In this document: piece after piece, positions 6,237 to 13,604 of the stretch
How the letters are laid out: each line of letters begins with the position of its first letter
Numbering within the stretch: position 1 is the first letter of the stretch
From: a virus
Strand: one strand, 5' to 3'
Length of the DNA stretch: 23,782 nt
IMG/VR virus record: IMGVR_UViG_3300048826_000084
Location: 1-23,782 of that record
The notes under the pieces: model-generated
What the model saw: only the letters and a program-made list of their open reading frames with translations
What the model was told of the DNA's origin: nothing
Database searches by the model: none
Program-made: the position numbers and the translations under genes

Positions 6237-6545
6237 GCCTGGGTGTCGTTCGGGCTTCCGCTTCCACGCGTTCCGGGCGACCGTGGCCTCTCGCTGTGCT
6301 TTGCGGCCGTTGCAGGTCGGGCAGGCCGCGACCAAGTTGGCAGGGTCTAGTCGAGCGCCGCCGGCGGCGACGTTGATGACGTGATCGACCTGGGTTGCTT
6401 CGCCTGTGCAGCCCGGCTCTTTGAGTTGGCAACGGTTGCGGTCGTGTTTGAGCACCTGGGCGCGGACGCGCCGCCAAGCGGCGGTCGCGGTCACTTCACC
6501 GCTCTTGGTGCGAGTGCCTTCCCAGGATCTACGAGGCGCGGTCAT
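6225..6545 (-). CDS. HNH endonuclease
   Basis: 106 residues. Structural zinc ligands are CQLKEPGC (Cys39, Cys46) and CPTCN (Cys75, Cys78). The nuclease motif has Asp54-His55 (VDHVINVAAGG), Asn70 (LDPANL) and Asn79, in the correct order for a compact phage HNH. In HK97-type phages such proteins act with TerL at cos cleavage. The gene order HNH, TerS, TerL is the same here, so a packaging role is likely. ATG 6545 overlaps the preceding stop (ATGA), and the start has no strong ribosome site of its own. The stop codon lies in a tandem duplication. Confidence 0.92.
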   Translation of the reverse strand: MTAPRRSWEGTRTKSGEVTATAAWRRVRAQVLKHDRNRCQLKEPGCTGEATQVDHVINVAAGGARLDPANLVAACPTCNGRKAQREATVARNAWKRKPERHPGLKW

Positions 6546-6736
6546 CTGTCAGCCTTCCCGTCTGAGTCGGCACGATTTTGAGCGGTCCTGTGGGGACTTC
6601 TCGGCGTGGGTGGTCGGGTTGTTCCGGCGGCGGCTGGCGCAGGTCGTTGCTCGTGTCCCACTGGGGCCGACCGTCTTGGCAACGCCTTCCCAAGGAAAGG
6701 ATTAGAAGGGTTGACGCCAGCCGCCGCCGTGCTCAT
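6542..6736 (-). CDS. Small basic proline-rich hypothetical protein
   Basis: 64 residues, starting MSTAAAGVNPSNPFLGKALP and then rich in Pro, Arg, Ala and Thr, probably disordered. ATG 6736 lies six bases after the stop of the upstream gene and its own stop overlaps the HNH start, so the gene fits the operon. I recognise no family, and the composition gives little else to judge by. Confidence 0.5.
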   Translation of the reverse strand: MSTAAAGVNPSNPFLGKALPRRSAPVGHEQRPAPAAAGTTRPPTPRSPHRTAQNRADSDGKADR

Positions 6737-6741
6737 GGGTG

Positions 6742-6924
6742 TCAGCCGCCCAGTGCGGTGTTGACCGCGTTGACGACTGCCTTGATGAACGCGCTGTTCG
6801 GGTCGAAGTGCCCGAGCTGGGCCACTAATTCGGTGTCTTGTGTTGCCAGCACGGCCTGGATTGCGGCGGGGTAGCTGCTGGAATTGAATCCGGCCGCCTG
6901 CCATCCGGCGAAAACATCAGACAT
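6742..6924 (-). CDS. Small hypothetical phage protein
   Basis: 60 residues: MSDVFAGWQAAGFNSSSYPA, then IQAVLATQDTELVAQLGHFD and a hydrophobic helical end (AFIKAVVNAVNTALGG). AGAAGGG precedes the ATG, which lies just after the stop of the 318-residue gene. No family is recognised. It belongs to the same leftward operon leading into HNH and terminase. Confidence 0.6.
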   Translation of the reverse strand: MSDVFAGWQAAGFNSSSYPAAIQAVLATQDTELVAQLGHFDPNSAFIKAVVNAVNTALGG

Positions 6925-6926
6925 TT

Positions 6927-7883
6927 CTATTTCCCTTCTGCGAATATGTCGAGGTCGATTGGTGGGGTTGAGGTTTCGAGTGGTGTGACTACGCGCGAGT
7001 ATTTATCGCCGGGCGGTTGCGGGGCTTGATTGAGGACCAGGCGCGCGGGCTGCGAGTCTGGCGTCGGGTTGTCGCGGTCGCGCCGCTCGGCGAACAATTC
7101 GTCGATCTCGGTTAGGGTCGGGATCCATACATGGGCCGGCTGCCGCGCTGCGGCTGGGAGCGATGTGACCAGCCAGAGAAGCAGTTGGACCGGATCGCTG
7201 GGCCACGGCTCGCCTCGCTGCTTGGTGCCGTCGACGTGCATCTGTTGCGCGAGTCCTGGATTCGTCCAGCTCGGCCAGACGTCGTCGAGATTACGAATCA
7301 CCGCCAGGCTGCCGGTGTCTTCACCACCGAGAATCGGCCGGCAGGTTGTCCAATAGTGGCGTGGCGCAAGGTTCAATAGAACGTATTCTTGGGCCGCTCG
7401 CAATTCGGCGTAGTGGCCGGCGAGGTCGCTGAGTGACTTCCAGGCCGGTGCGACGCCGCGCCCGATCGCTTGCTCGGCAGTTGTGGTGCCCTCGAGCTTG
7501 TCGGCGACTTCTGCGACTTCATACAAAAGCTCTGTGAGGCGGTCGTTGAGGACACTGAGAAGGTCGTTGACGTTGACGCGCAGAATCGACGCGGCCTCGC
7601 CTAGCGACGCTTGTTTTGATGCCAGGAGGCGCCGGCGGTGCCTGTCGTGCCGTTCGACGTCCTTGTCGTGGTCGTCGAGCGCGTCGAGCCATTTCAGCGT
7701 GGGGCCGCCGGTGTTGTGCGGGTCGAGCTTGGCGGGTACCGGTGCCGGTGGCTTTAGTTCGCGGAGCAGCTTGTCGGCTTGGTCTGCGCGTGCGAGCGCC
7801 TCCTTGTAGCCGTCCAATGTTTCGATGGCCGGCTTGAGAAATCTGTTATTCGGCAATCTGATTGCGGTCGCTGGCGCGGTCAT
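6927..7883 (-). CDS. Helical hypothetical phage protein
   Basis: 318 residues. The first two thirds are charged and helix-prone (YKEALARADQADKLLREL, then DDHDKDVERHDRHRRRLLA and VNDLLSVLNDRLTELLYEVA), probably coiled coil. The C-terminal part contains YWTTCRPILGG, a DPVQLLLWLVTSLPAAAR helix and a Pro-rich end. It is not a recognisable portal, capsid or scaffold. ATG 7883 follows a GGGGG ribosome site and overlaps the stop of a 35-codon ORF (ATGA). It is the largest unassigned protein of element 1 and could be a particle-remodelling or helper-interaction factor, which is speculation. Confidence 0.75.
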   Translation of the reverse strand: MTAPATAIRLPNNRFLKPAIETLDGYKEALARADQADKLLRELKPPAPVPAKLDPHNTGGPTLKWLDALDDHDKDVERHDRHRRRLLASKQASLGEAASILRVNVNDLLSVLNDRLTELLYEVAEVADKLEGTTTAEQAIGRGVAPAWKSLSDLAGHYAELRAAQEYVLLNLAPRHYWTTCRPILGGEDTGSLAVIRNLDDVWPSWTNPGLAQQMHVDGTKQRGEPWPSDPVQLLLWLVTSLPAAARQPAHVWIPTLTEIDELFAERRDRDNPTPDSQPARLVLNQAPQPPGDKYSRVVTPLETSTPPIDLDIFAEGK

Positions 7884-7987
7884 CGCTGGTCCCCCTTGTT
7901 GTATCGCTTCGCTAGCTCGGCTCTCGCTGATTGGCCGGATCCTGTTCGTGCGGTAGCCGGGTGCCAGGACGGTCTCGGTCGGATCAT
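7880..7987 (-). CDS. 35-codon ORF with a duplicated C-terminal tail
   Basis: A short ORF from ATG 7987 to TGA 7880, preceded by GAGGG and overlapping the next gene by ATGA. Its last residues (GQSARAELAKRYNKGDQR) nearly repeat the end of the protein at 8390-8848 (GQSARAELAKRYKKGGQR). The following gene start (MTAP) is shared too. It is either a tiny functional peptide or the remainder of a duplicated gene whose body was lost. Confidence 0.5.
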   Translation of the reverse strand: MIRPRPSWHPATARTGSGQSARAELAKRYNKGDQR

Positions 7988-7991
7988 CGGC

Positions 7992-8393
7992 TCATCCCTC
8001 GGGCGGGTCGTAAGCCAGGTGCTCATACCGGGACAGATCGTCACCGGGGGCGATCGGGGACCACTCTATTGGGAGGCCGACACGTGCCTCGACCTCCGCC
8101 CTCGTCGGGTGGGCCGCGATGCCGAAGCCCGGAGTGACGGGGGTCGGTATATACGGGAAATACGGGCCCGGACGCGGTGGCGCGACGGTGGTTGTTGAGG
8201 TGTCGATCTTCATCCGGGGGTCGAAGTTCCCCGGCGGGATGGGAGGGCGGTCCCACGGCGCAAATGCCGGGGTGAGTTTACTTTCTGTGCCCTCTGGCGC
8301 GCCGGGCGGGTGCGGCTGGGTGGGCGGGTGCGGCATCTGGGTGCCAAATGCGCCTCCCAGATCCCCGTCCCCGCCGGGTTGCGGTGCGGTCAT
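7992..8393 (-). CDS. Proline-rich hypothetical protein
   Basis: 133 residues, very rich in Pro and Gly (HPPTQPHPPGAPEG, PPRPGPYFPYIPTPVTPGFG), mostly disordered. It ends in a short ordered-looking segment (AEVEARVGLPIEW to YEHLAYDPPEG). ATG 8393 follows a strong GGAGG and overlaps the upstream stop, so I reject the longer open frame to 8576. No family is recognised. Such Pro-rich proteins are common beside structural genes in mycobacterial phages. Confidence 0.68.
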   Translation of the reverse strand: MTAPQPGGDGDLGGAFGTQMPHPPTQPHPPGAPEGTESKLTPAFAPWDRPPIPPGNFDPRMKIDTSTTTVAPPRPGPYFPYIPTPVTPGFGIAAHPTRAEVEARVGLPIEWSPIAPGDDLSRYEHLAYDPPEG

Positions 8394-8848
8394 CGCTGGC
8401 CTCCTTTTTTGTAGCGTTTGGCGAGCTCGGCTCGCGCGGATTGGCCGCGGGCGACTTGGCCGCCGGCCGCGGGCTGCTGCGTGTCGGCGCCGACGCCGTG
8501 CCTCTTTTTGAGAGCGGAGCGGGCGTCGTCGCCCGGCTGTCTGCTCGGGCCGCCGGCAGCGCTGGACTGCCCCCAATTTCGCTGCTGCGATGGCTCGCCC
8601 GTCGCAAAAAGCGCTGTCAGGTGGCCCGCGACTTTCTCCTCGTCGACGGTCCCGGAGGCGTTGGTGAACACGGCCGGGTTCGCGGCATTTACGAACGCGT
8701 CGAGCTGCGGGCCGTCCAAAAACTTGGCTGCGTGGGTCCGGATCTGCTCTGCGGTGTCGGGGGCGCGGAGTTTGGCTGTCATTGCGGCGAATTCGCCGGG
8801 TGTCATGCTGGCGATTGCTGCCTCGGCGTCAGCCGGCAATTCTGGCAT
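8390..8848 (-). CDS. Hypothetical protein, scaffold-like composition
   Basis: 152 residues. The N-terminal half is acidic and helical (ADAEAAIASMTPGEFAAMTA, then FLDGPQLDAFVNAANPAVF). The C-terminal half is basic and disordered (SALKKRHGVG, ELAKRYKKGGQR). This acidic-to-basic layout resembles small phage scaffolding or assembly proteins, but no capsid gene follows, so I leave it unassigned. AAAGG precedes ATG 8848. The gene overlaps its neighbours at both ends. Its final 18 residues are repeated in the ORF at 7880-7987. Confidence 0.68.
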   Translation of the reverse strand: MPELPADAEAAIASMTPGEFAAMTAKLRAPDTAEQIRTHAAKFLDGPQLDAFVNAANPAVFTNASGTVDEEKVAGHLTALFATGEPSQQRNWGQSSAAGGPSRQPGDDARSALKKRHGVGADTQQPAAGGQVARGQSARAELAKRYKKGGQR

Positions 8849-9197
8849 TCCGTTGCCTTTCTCGGTACTCGCGTACTACGTCTTCGTCGAAAACCCACCG
8901 GCCGGCGACCTTTACGCCGCCTAGTCGGTCCTCGGCGATCTGACCGATGTAGCGGGTCGTACAGCGCAAGATGACCGCTGCTTGGCTGGCACTGATCAGA
9001 ACCGTCTCCGATTGTTCATCGCCGCCAGGGGCAGCACTTCCGATAGCGGAAGTGCTGACCTCCAGTTCAAGCGCGCGGACGAGCTCGCTTTCCCAGCCTT
9101 GAATAGGTCGCCTCGGTGGCGGTTTGTCTCCGCGCCTGCGCCTGAGCTCTTGGTTGGCGCAGTACAACGCGAACCCCCAGAGCCGCGGTGTCAGCAT
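8829..9197 (-). CDS. HTH DNA-binding protein, excisionase/MerR-like fold
   Basis: 122 residues. The N-terminal part is basic (QELRRRRGDKPPPRRP). Residues 66-113 form a compact winged-HTH typical of excisionases: VLISASQAAVILRCTTRYI for the HTH, VKVAGRWVFDEDVV for the wing, then a basic tail. I chose ATG 9197, which overlaps the stop of a 59-residue ORF (ATGCTGA); the longer frame upstream is non-coding shadow. This is a second Xis-type protein in element 1, besides the one at 11651-11878. It could regulate the late packaging genes rather than excision. Confidence 0.75.
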   Translation of the reverse strand: MLTPRLWGFALYCANQELRRRRGDKPPPRRPIQGWESELVRALELEVSTSAIGSAAPGGDEQSETVLISASQAAVILRCTTRYIGQIAEDRLGGVKVAGRWVFDEDVVREYRERQRNARIAG

Positions 9198-9370
9198 CCG
9201 CCGGCCGTTCCCTCGTGTATCAACACGATGGCATCGGCGATGTCCATTACCAGCGCCCGGGCTTCGTCGATAGTCGCCTCGAATGTGCACATGCCGTAGC
9301 CGATGACGATGGGGTGGTCGCCGGTCTGCGCGCTGACCCGGGCGGTAAAGGATTGCTTCCGAAGCCTCAC
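9191..9370 (-). CDS. Small hypothetical protein (GTG start)
   Basis: 59 residues from GTG 9370 to TGA 9191, beginning VRLRKQSFTARVSAQTGDHP and ending in a helix (DEARALVMDIADAIVLIHEG). The GTG overlaps the upstream TGA (GTGA) and its stop overlaps the next ATG, so both junctions are coupled. It fills what would otherwise be a gap in a tightly packed operon, and its third codon positions are mostly G or C. No family is recognised. Confidence 0.62.
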   Translation of the reverse strand: MRLRKQSFTARVSAQTGDHPIVIGYGMCTFEATIDEARALVMDIADAIVLIHEGTAGGC

Positions 9371-9609
9371 GTGTTGGGCCTGCCGTCATCGCGGACGAGA
9401 CGCAGCGTCGCTGGGGTGGGCCGATCAGTCTTTTCACGGTCAACCGTGAAAAGACTGGTGGGCGCGTCGAGTCGATCAGTGATCTCGGTTAGCAGCCCGA
9501 GCAGTCGCAGCGCTTCGGGTGCGGTCAGATCGGCCGGGTGCAGGCGCCGCCAGTGCCGTGCGATAGCGCCCAGGATCGGCCGCAGATCGTCTAAGACGTC
9601 CGGCTTCAT
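9367..9609 (-). CDS. Small helical hypothetical protein
   Basis: 80 residues: MKPDVLDDLRPILGAIARHW, then a Leu-rich helical stretch (TAPEALRLLGLLTEITDRLD) and a basic tail (TLRLVRDDGRPNT). The start overlaps the upstream stop and its stop overlaps the next GTG. No family is recognised. By position it falls where phiRv2 carries small genes of the Rv2653c/Rv2654c region, but I see no clear resemblance to them. Confidence 0.62.
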   Translation of the reverse strand: MKPDVLDDLRPILGAIARHWRRLHPADLTAPEALRLLGLLTEITDRLDAPTSLFTVDREKTDRPTPATLRLVRDDGRPNT

Positions 9610-9842
9610 GGCTCACGCACCGCGAGGATTGCGGTCAGCGGCCCGCTGATTCGGGCGCCGGTATCGTCGGTGAAGGTGAATCCGGTTGCGGTGATGAGAC
9701 GGTCCCGGCCGCCGGCGTGGACCAACTGCTCCTCGCAGACGTATTCGTAGGAGTCCAGGTCGAAAGATTCGCCGGCGACCATGTGCCAGCCGTCTGCCAG
9801 GAGCACGTCGGTGATCCTGTCCGTGTCGATCGCAATGCTCAT
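9606..9842 (-). CDS. Small hypothetical protein
   Basis: 78 residues beginning MSIAIDTDRITDVLLADGWH, probably alpha/beta, with an acidic middle (SFDLDSYEYVCEEQ) and a beta-rich end (LITATGFTFTDDTGARI, PLTAILAVREP). ATG 9842 follows GAAAGGAAC and overlaps the end of the ATPase gene (ATGA). The frame is open further upstream but lies inside the ATPase gene. I think similar proteins occur in other mycobacterial prophages; the role is unknown. Confidence 0.65.
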   Translation of the reverse strand: MSIAIDTDRITDVLLADGWHMVAGESFDLDSYEYVCEEQLVHAGGRDRLITATGFTFTDDTGARISGPLTAILAVREP

Positions 9843-11320
9843 TGGTGGTTCCTTTCGTAGCGGGTTTGCGGGCACTTGGGTTTGTGGCCTTGGGTTGGTA
9901 CGTGACAGCCGCATCGGTCGCAGCGCTCCGGGCCTGTAGGTGGCGTGAATCCTGGCCCGTTGGAACCGTTGTCCGGCGGTGGTGCGTCAGAATCCGTCAG
10001 AAGCGTCAGAAGTGGCCTCTGATCTGGGGTTTCGCGTTGACGGATGATTTCGTTCTGACGGATCGATCCGTCAGACGGTTTGAAAGTGTCAGTCGGTCTT
10101 GGCTGTTCACGCTGTGTTTCTGACGCTTCTGACGCTTCTGACGGATCGTCCGCGAGGTATCGGCCGAAGGCGTCCTTGAGGGCATCGAGCCGGTACCCGC
10201 GGACGCTCCCGGTGGTATTGCGTTCGGAGCGCACGCCGAACGGTTTGAGTCGCCAGGCGAGTTTCCTGGTCGTCATCTCGAACTCACTCCACGGCGACTC
10301 ATCCAACTTGGACAGTGAGGACAACAAATCCACGGATGCGATGAAGGGCACTGCCCGCTCGGCGAATATCGTGCGGATATCGGACAACAGCCTTGTGCTT
10401 AGTGAGCCGTCTTCGTCTGCATCAGTCGCCCGGTCGACCAACGCTTTGCACGCTGCCCGGGCACGCTGCGGCCAATCGCCGCCGGCCAAGTCGGCTACCG
10501 CGATCAACGGCTCCCATGTATCGGCAGCCCGATCTTCTACGGGCATGTCTGGTTGTGCCTGCCTTAGCTCATCGATGTGCGCGGCCGCCCACACGGCAAG
10601 CTGCTCTCGAAGGGTCACCAGCTTCGGGTTGTCGCGGCGAGATCGGAACTGCGCGACTGTTTCACCGCTGGCCCGCCGGCGCATCGAGATGTTGATTGCC
10701 CTATCTGTGATCGTGTCGGGCATATTGCCGATTCCTGCGAGCGCAGCCATAGCGAAGGTGTTGAACTCTGTGGGGATCTGCATCTGTCCGACGCAACGTA
10801 GAGCGGGCCGGCCGCGTTGGTGGCCAGCGTTTAGCAGTGCGCGCAAATCCTCATTTTGTTCGGCGACACGCTTGGAACCGAATATCGTGTCGGCCTCATC
10901 TATCACCAGCGTGGGTGGATGATCTCCGTTGATCGAGCGGAAGATTGCGGCCACGGTCGCGTTCGATGTCGCCAACGTCTTATGTGACGTGCCGGTGATG
11001 ATGTCGAGCAATCGCGTTTTTCCACAGCGCTTTTCAGGGCTTGTGGCAACCAGTCGCGGCGCGAACTCGAACGCCGGCAGAGCATGCGTTGCCGCTGTCC
11101 ACAGTGTCACCGCTACCGACGAGTGTCGATCAGGCAGCGCAACGTAGCGCATAAACGTGTCGTGCAGGTCGTCGAGCAGCTCGGCGCCTTCGACGTCTAC
11201 AGGACCAGGTGGTGTACTTTCCACCAACTGGCCGTCGCGTTCAGCAGTGTCGGGAGCGGGCCTGTACCTGCCGGATTCGGCGATCGCTTTACCGTGTGCC
11301 ACCAGATCGTCAGTCGTCAT
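9839..11320 (-). CDS. DUF3631-type P-loop ATPase
   Basis: 493 residues. It has Walker A SPEKRCGKT (94-102, Lys101), Walker B TLVIDEADTIF (about 137-147) and the family block DLRALLNAGHQRG, then a helical region (DRAINISMRRR, LLSDIRTIF). A C-terminal CDRCGCHVPTQGHKPKC looks like a zinc ribbon. DUF3631 proteins occur in actinophages and mobile elements; a role as a replication ATPase or helicase is plausible but unproven. ATG 11320 has CGGAG upstream and overlaps the previous gene; a GTG at 11329 is possible. I recall Rv2655c of phiRv2 as the positional counterpart. A distant relative is at 19267-20679. Confidence 0.87.
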   Translation of the reverse strand: MTTDDLVAHGKAIAESGRYRPAPDTAERDGQLVESTPPGPVDVEGAELLDDLHDTFMRYVALPDRHSSVAVTLWTAATHALPAFEFAPRLVATSPEKRCGKTRLLDIITGTSHKTLATSNATVAAIFRSINGDHPPTLVIDEADTIFGSKRVAEQNEDLRALLNAGHQRGRPALRCVGQMQIPTEFNTFAMAALAGIGNMPDTITDRAINISMRRRASGETVAQFRSRRDNPKLVTLREQLAVWAAAHIDELRQAQPDMPVEDRAADTWEPLIAVADLAGGDWPQRARAACKALVDRATDADEDGSLSTRLLSDIRTIFAERAVPFIASVDLLSSLSKLDESPWSEFEMTTRKLAWRLKPFGVRSERNTTGSVRGYRLDALKDAFGRYLADDPSEASEASETQREQPRPTDTFKPSDGSIRQNEIIRQRETPDQRPLLTLLTDSDAPPPDNGSNGPGFTPPTGPERCDRCGCHVPTQGHKPKCPQTRYERNHQ

Positions 11321-11651
11321 TGGCGCCACTCCGCTTAATGATCGTGGCTAGCTTAGTGCGCGCCAAATCGTCGAGTTGAGATGCGAATTCGCGCAGCACG
11401 TAGCGAAGAGCTGCCACGTAGCCTTGACGATAGCCAGCGGCTCTCAAGCCTGTCGTCGGCCTGTGGTATCGGCGGCCTCGGTGTAACGGGTCGGGATTAT
11501 CGCCGATCATGCGAACAGCCGCTCCGCGTCGGCGCTGGCGCGCTGCCAGATCGTCGAACTCAGGTGCGGTATCGTAGGCGGTAGTTGTGGTGGTTTCTAG
11601 TGAGGCGCTGGCCGGGTCTGAGGGGGCCCGGTTTTCGTCTTTCTCAGTCAT
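11310..11651 (-). CDS. Hypothetical protein between excisionase and ATPase
   Basis: 113 residues. The N-terminal half is polar (MTEKDENRAPSDPASASLET). The second half is basic and helical (RYHRPTTGLRAAGYRQGYVA to LDDLARTKLATIIKRS), compatible with DNA or protein binding. The ATG overlaps the excisionase stop (TAATG) and the end overlaps the ATPase start. Its place matches Rv2656c of phiRv2 as I recall it. No domain is recognised. Confidence 0.65.
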   Translation of the reverse strand: MTEKDENRAPSDPASASLETTTTTAYDTAPEFDDLAARQRRRGAAVRMIGDNPDPLHRGRRYHRPTTGLRAAGYRQGYVAALRYVLREFASQLDDLARTKLATIIKRSGANDD

Positions 11652-11878
11652 TATCCGGCGCCGCCCATCGGTGTGAGCACCGCGTCCAGGTCTGCAACTT
11701 TGACCTTGATAATCCGGTTGCCAAGACGGTAGCCGGGCAGAAGCTGCGCGGCGATTAGCCGTCTGATCGTCTTGTGATCAACGTCGAGATATGCTGCCGC
11801 TTCAGGAATTCCGACATAAGCGGGGCGTAAAGCGGAATGCCGCCGAGTCGACTGTGAAGAACTTTTTACGTTGGCCAT
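11651..11878 (-). CDS. Excisionase-like HTH protein (Xis)
   Basis: 75 residues. Residues 21-66 form the small winged-HTH of excisionases: YVGIPEAAAYLDVDHKTIRR for the HTH and YRLGNRIIKVKVADLDAVL for the wing and last helix. It would bind attachment-site DNA and steer the integrase towards excision. It is the first gene of the long leftward operon and lies close to the integrase. Rv2657c of phiRv2, which I recall as an L5-gp36-like excisionase, occupies the same position. Candidate binding repeats are at 13639-13664. Confidence 0.85.
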   Translation of the reverse strand: MANVKSSSQSTRRHSALRPAYVGIPEAAAYLDVDHKTIRRLIAAQLLPGYRLGNRIIKVKVADLDAVLTPMGGAG

Positions 11879-11989
11879 GAGCTAGCCCGTCCCCTTCGGG
11901 ATCTGGCTGCTGGCCCCTAAATGTGCAACGTCCGCGGTTCGCCCGCATATGACCGGTTATCAGAGTACAGAAAAGTCAACGATTGGGTA
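11879..11989 (-). promoter_or_regulatory. Probable promoter region of the excisionase operon
   Basis: This is the only gap in the leftward gene array between the integrase unit and the packaging genes. It contains TTGATA and TTGACT boxes on the minus strand near 11970-11995 and an AT-rich stretch (TACTCTGATAAC), but I cannot pair them convincingly. GGGGACGGG precedes the xis ATG as a ribosome site. Confidence 0.4.
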
Positions 11990-12457
11990 TCAACGCCGGC
12001 TCGTCGGCGTGTTGCTGCTTTTCGAGCCTGTGCGCGCCAGGATGCCTTTTTCAGTGAACTGGTGGTGCCCGCACTCGCAGACACTGAACACGAGCTCTGC
12101 GCGCGGAGGTTCCGGATCGCAACCGGTGATTATGTTGAATCTCCACTCTCCCAGGCGATATGAGCGCTTCTGAGACATCACTCGAGCTCGTTCCGTTGGA
12201 TCCATGTCGACGGGAAGGGGAATTAGTTCGTTTGTGCGGTAGCGCATCACGCTAACTGGCTGATCGGTCGGAAGCCTCAAATCAAGAATCTGAATCACGA
12301 CGTCCTCGCATCTAGCGCAGCGGATTTCGTGGGCGATGTACCGCGACCGCTTCTTGTAGGGCAGCGTGTTGATGGCCAGAAGTTGGTCCCTCAGGTAGTC
12401 GTATATTTTCGCGGTGTCTTCGTCCTTCCACCACGACAAATCCAGTCGCTCGTTCAT
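11990..12457 (-). CDS. Cys-containing protein coupled to the integrase
   Basis: 155 residues with two possible metal-binding clusters, CARC (near residue 47) and CECGHH (near 127), in an otherwise polar protein (SWWKDEDTAKIYDYLRDQL at the start). ATG 12457 overlaps the integrase stop (ATGA), so the two are co-translated. A Cys-containing small gene in this place is also seen in element 2 (21510-21968), and I recall one (Rv2658c) in phiRv2. Conserved linkage suggests a role with integration or its control; the function is unknown. Confidence 0.68.
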   Translation of the reverse strand: MNERLDLSWWKDEDTAKIYDYLRDQLLAINTLPYKKRSRYIAHEIRCARCEDVVIQILDLRLPTDQPVSVMRYRTNELIPLPVDMDPTERARVMSQKRSYRLGEWRFNIITGCDPEPPRAELVFSVCECGHHQFTEKGILARTGSKSSNTPTSRR

Positions 12458-13593
12458 CCGTCAACCTCCTTACCCGCCAACGCGATCTTGGACAGGGCGG
12501 CCGCGATTTGCGCGTCTCGATTGTCGGCGACGTGCTGGTACACGAGCGCCGCCGAGACGGTGCTGTGGCCCAGTCGGTTCATCAGTTCGGCCAGCGTGCC
12601 GCCCGCCTGGGCGGCCAGCACGGCACCGGTGTGGCGAAGGTCGTGGAATCGCAGATCGGTTCGCTTGGCTTTTTCCCGTGCCGGGTAGAAATACCGATAC
12701 AGCGCGGACGGTTGCAGGTGTCGCCCGTTGACGGCCGAAAAAAGCAATGCATCGCGGGCAGACCCAGTGTGGTTTTGAAGGTGCTTGGCGACTAGCGGCA
12801 TCAGATGGGGCGGCACCGTGACGTCGCGTGATCCCGCGGCGCTCTTCGGGGTGGTGACACGCATTTCCCCGTCGACGCGGACCACGCCGCGCCGAACGCG
12901 GATCACGCTGCCGTCGATGTCGCCTCTGCGGAGCTCGGCCAGCTCGCCGAATCGCATCGCAGCCCAGGCAGCGAGCAGAACCATGAGTCGCAGACGCTGG
13001 GGCATCTCGGTGGCGATGATCTCCAACTCGGACAAGGTTGCGGGTTTGATCTTGACCCGGCGCTCGGTGTTGCCGGCACCCGAGATCGTGCACGGGTTCT
13101 GATCCGCGATCCCCTCGGATGCCGCGGTGGCCATGATCGTGGACAGCAGCGAATAGGCGTGCGCGCGGATCACCGGGGCGCCGATCGCGCACGTGGCGTA
13201 CCACTTGCGCACCGACTCGGGGTTAATCGCGCGAACCGTCACGTGACCAAACGTGTCGTTGATGTGGTGCTTCAGGAGCTTGGTGTAGTGCTCGGCTGTC
13301 CGGTCTTTCAATGGCCGACCTTTGACGGTGCGGCGCTTCAGCCACTGCTCTGCATAGTCGGCGAACGTCGCGTTGGGGCGATCATCCTGTCCGCTCGATG
13401 GCGACCAGAGATCCCGGTCGATTTCGCGGCGCCGATCGGTGAGCCACGCCTCGCCGTCCTGCTTGAGCGCGAAGGTGTTCGGCGCCTCGTAGAACATCCC
13501 GTCAGGGCCCGTGTAGGAGGCTTTCCAGCGGCCGGAACGGAATTGCCGCAACCGACCAAAGCTGCGTCTTTGCTTGCGTTCTGTCGTAGTCAC
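12454..13593 (-). CDS. Tyrosine integrase of element 1
   Basis: 379 residues from GTG 13593, preceded by AAAGGCGG. The ATG at 13614 lies inside the arm-site repeat, lacks a ribosome site, and would add residues that I do not recall in Rv2659c. An N-terminal arm-binding region (FGRLRQFRSGRWKASYTGPD) precedes the core-binding and catalytic domains. Catalytic residues are Arg214 (AMRFGEL), Lys250 (TPKSAAGSRD), His317-x-x-Arg320 (HDLR), His343 (LGHS) and Tyr352 (VYQHV), all present. It is about 150 bases from the right att core and should integrate the element into tRNA-Val. It closely resembles the phiRv2 integrase as I remember it. Confidence 0.95.
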   Translation of the reverse strand: MTTTERKQRRSFGRLRQFRSGRWKASYTGPDGMFYEAPNTFALKQDGEAWLTDRRREIDRDLWSPSSGQDDRPNATFADYAEQWLKRRTVKGRPLKDRTAEHYTKLLKHHINDTFGHVTVRAINPESVRKWYATCAIGAPVIRAHAYSLLSTIMATAASEGIADQNPCTISGAGNTERRVKIKPATLSELEIIATEMPQRLRLMVLLAAWAAMRFGELAELRRGDIDGSVIRVRRGVVRVDGEMRVTTPKSAAGSRDVTVPPHLMPLVAKHLQNHTGSARDALLFSAVNGRHLQPSALYRYFYPAREKAKRTDLRFHDLRHTGAVLAAQAGGTLAELMNRLGHSTVSAALVYQHVADNRDAQIAAALSKIALAGKEVDG

Positions 13594-13604
13594 TGTTGCC
13601 GCCT

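Noticed and set aside
9367-9842. Toxin-antitoxin pair, by analogy with Rv2653c/Rv2654c of phiRv2
   Set aside because: Two small coupled genes are in a similar place, but I see no toxin or antitoxin motif and no resemblance to the sequences I recall.
10080-10922. 280-residue plus-strand ORF opposite the DUF3631 gene
   Set aside because: Antisense shadow with Ser/Arg-rich text; the minus-strand gene has clear Walker motifs.
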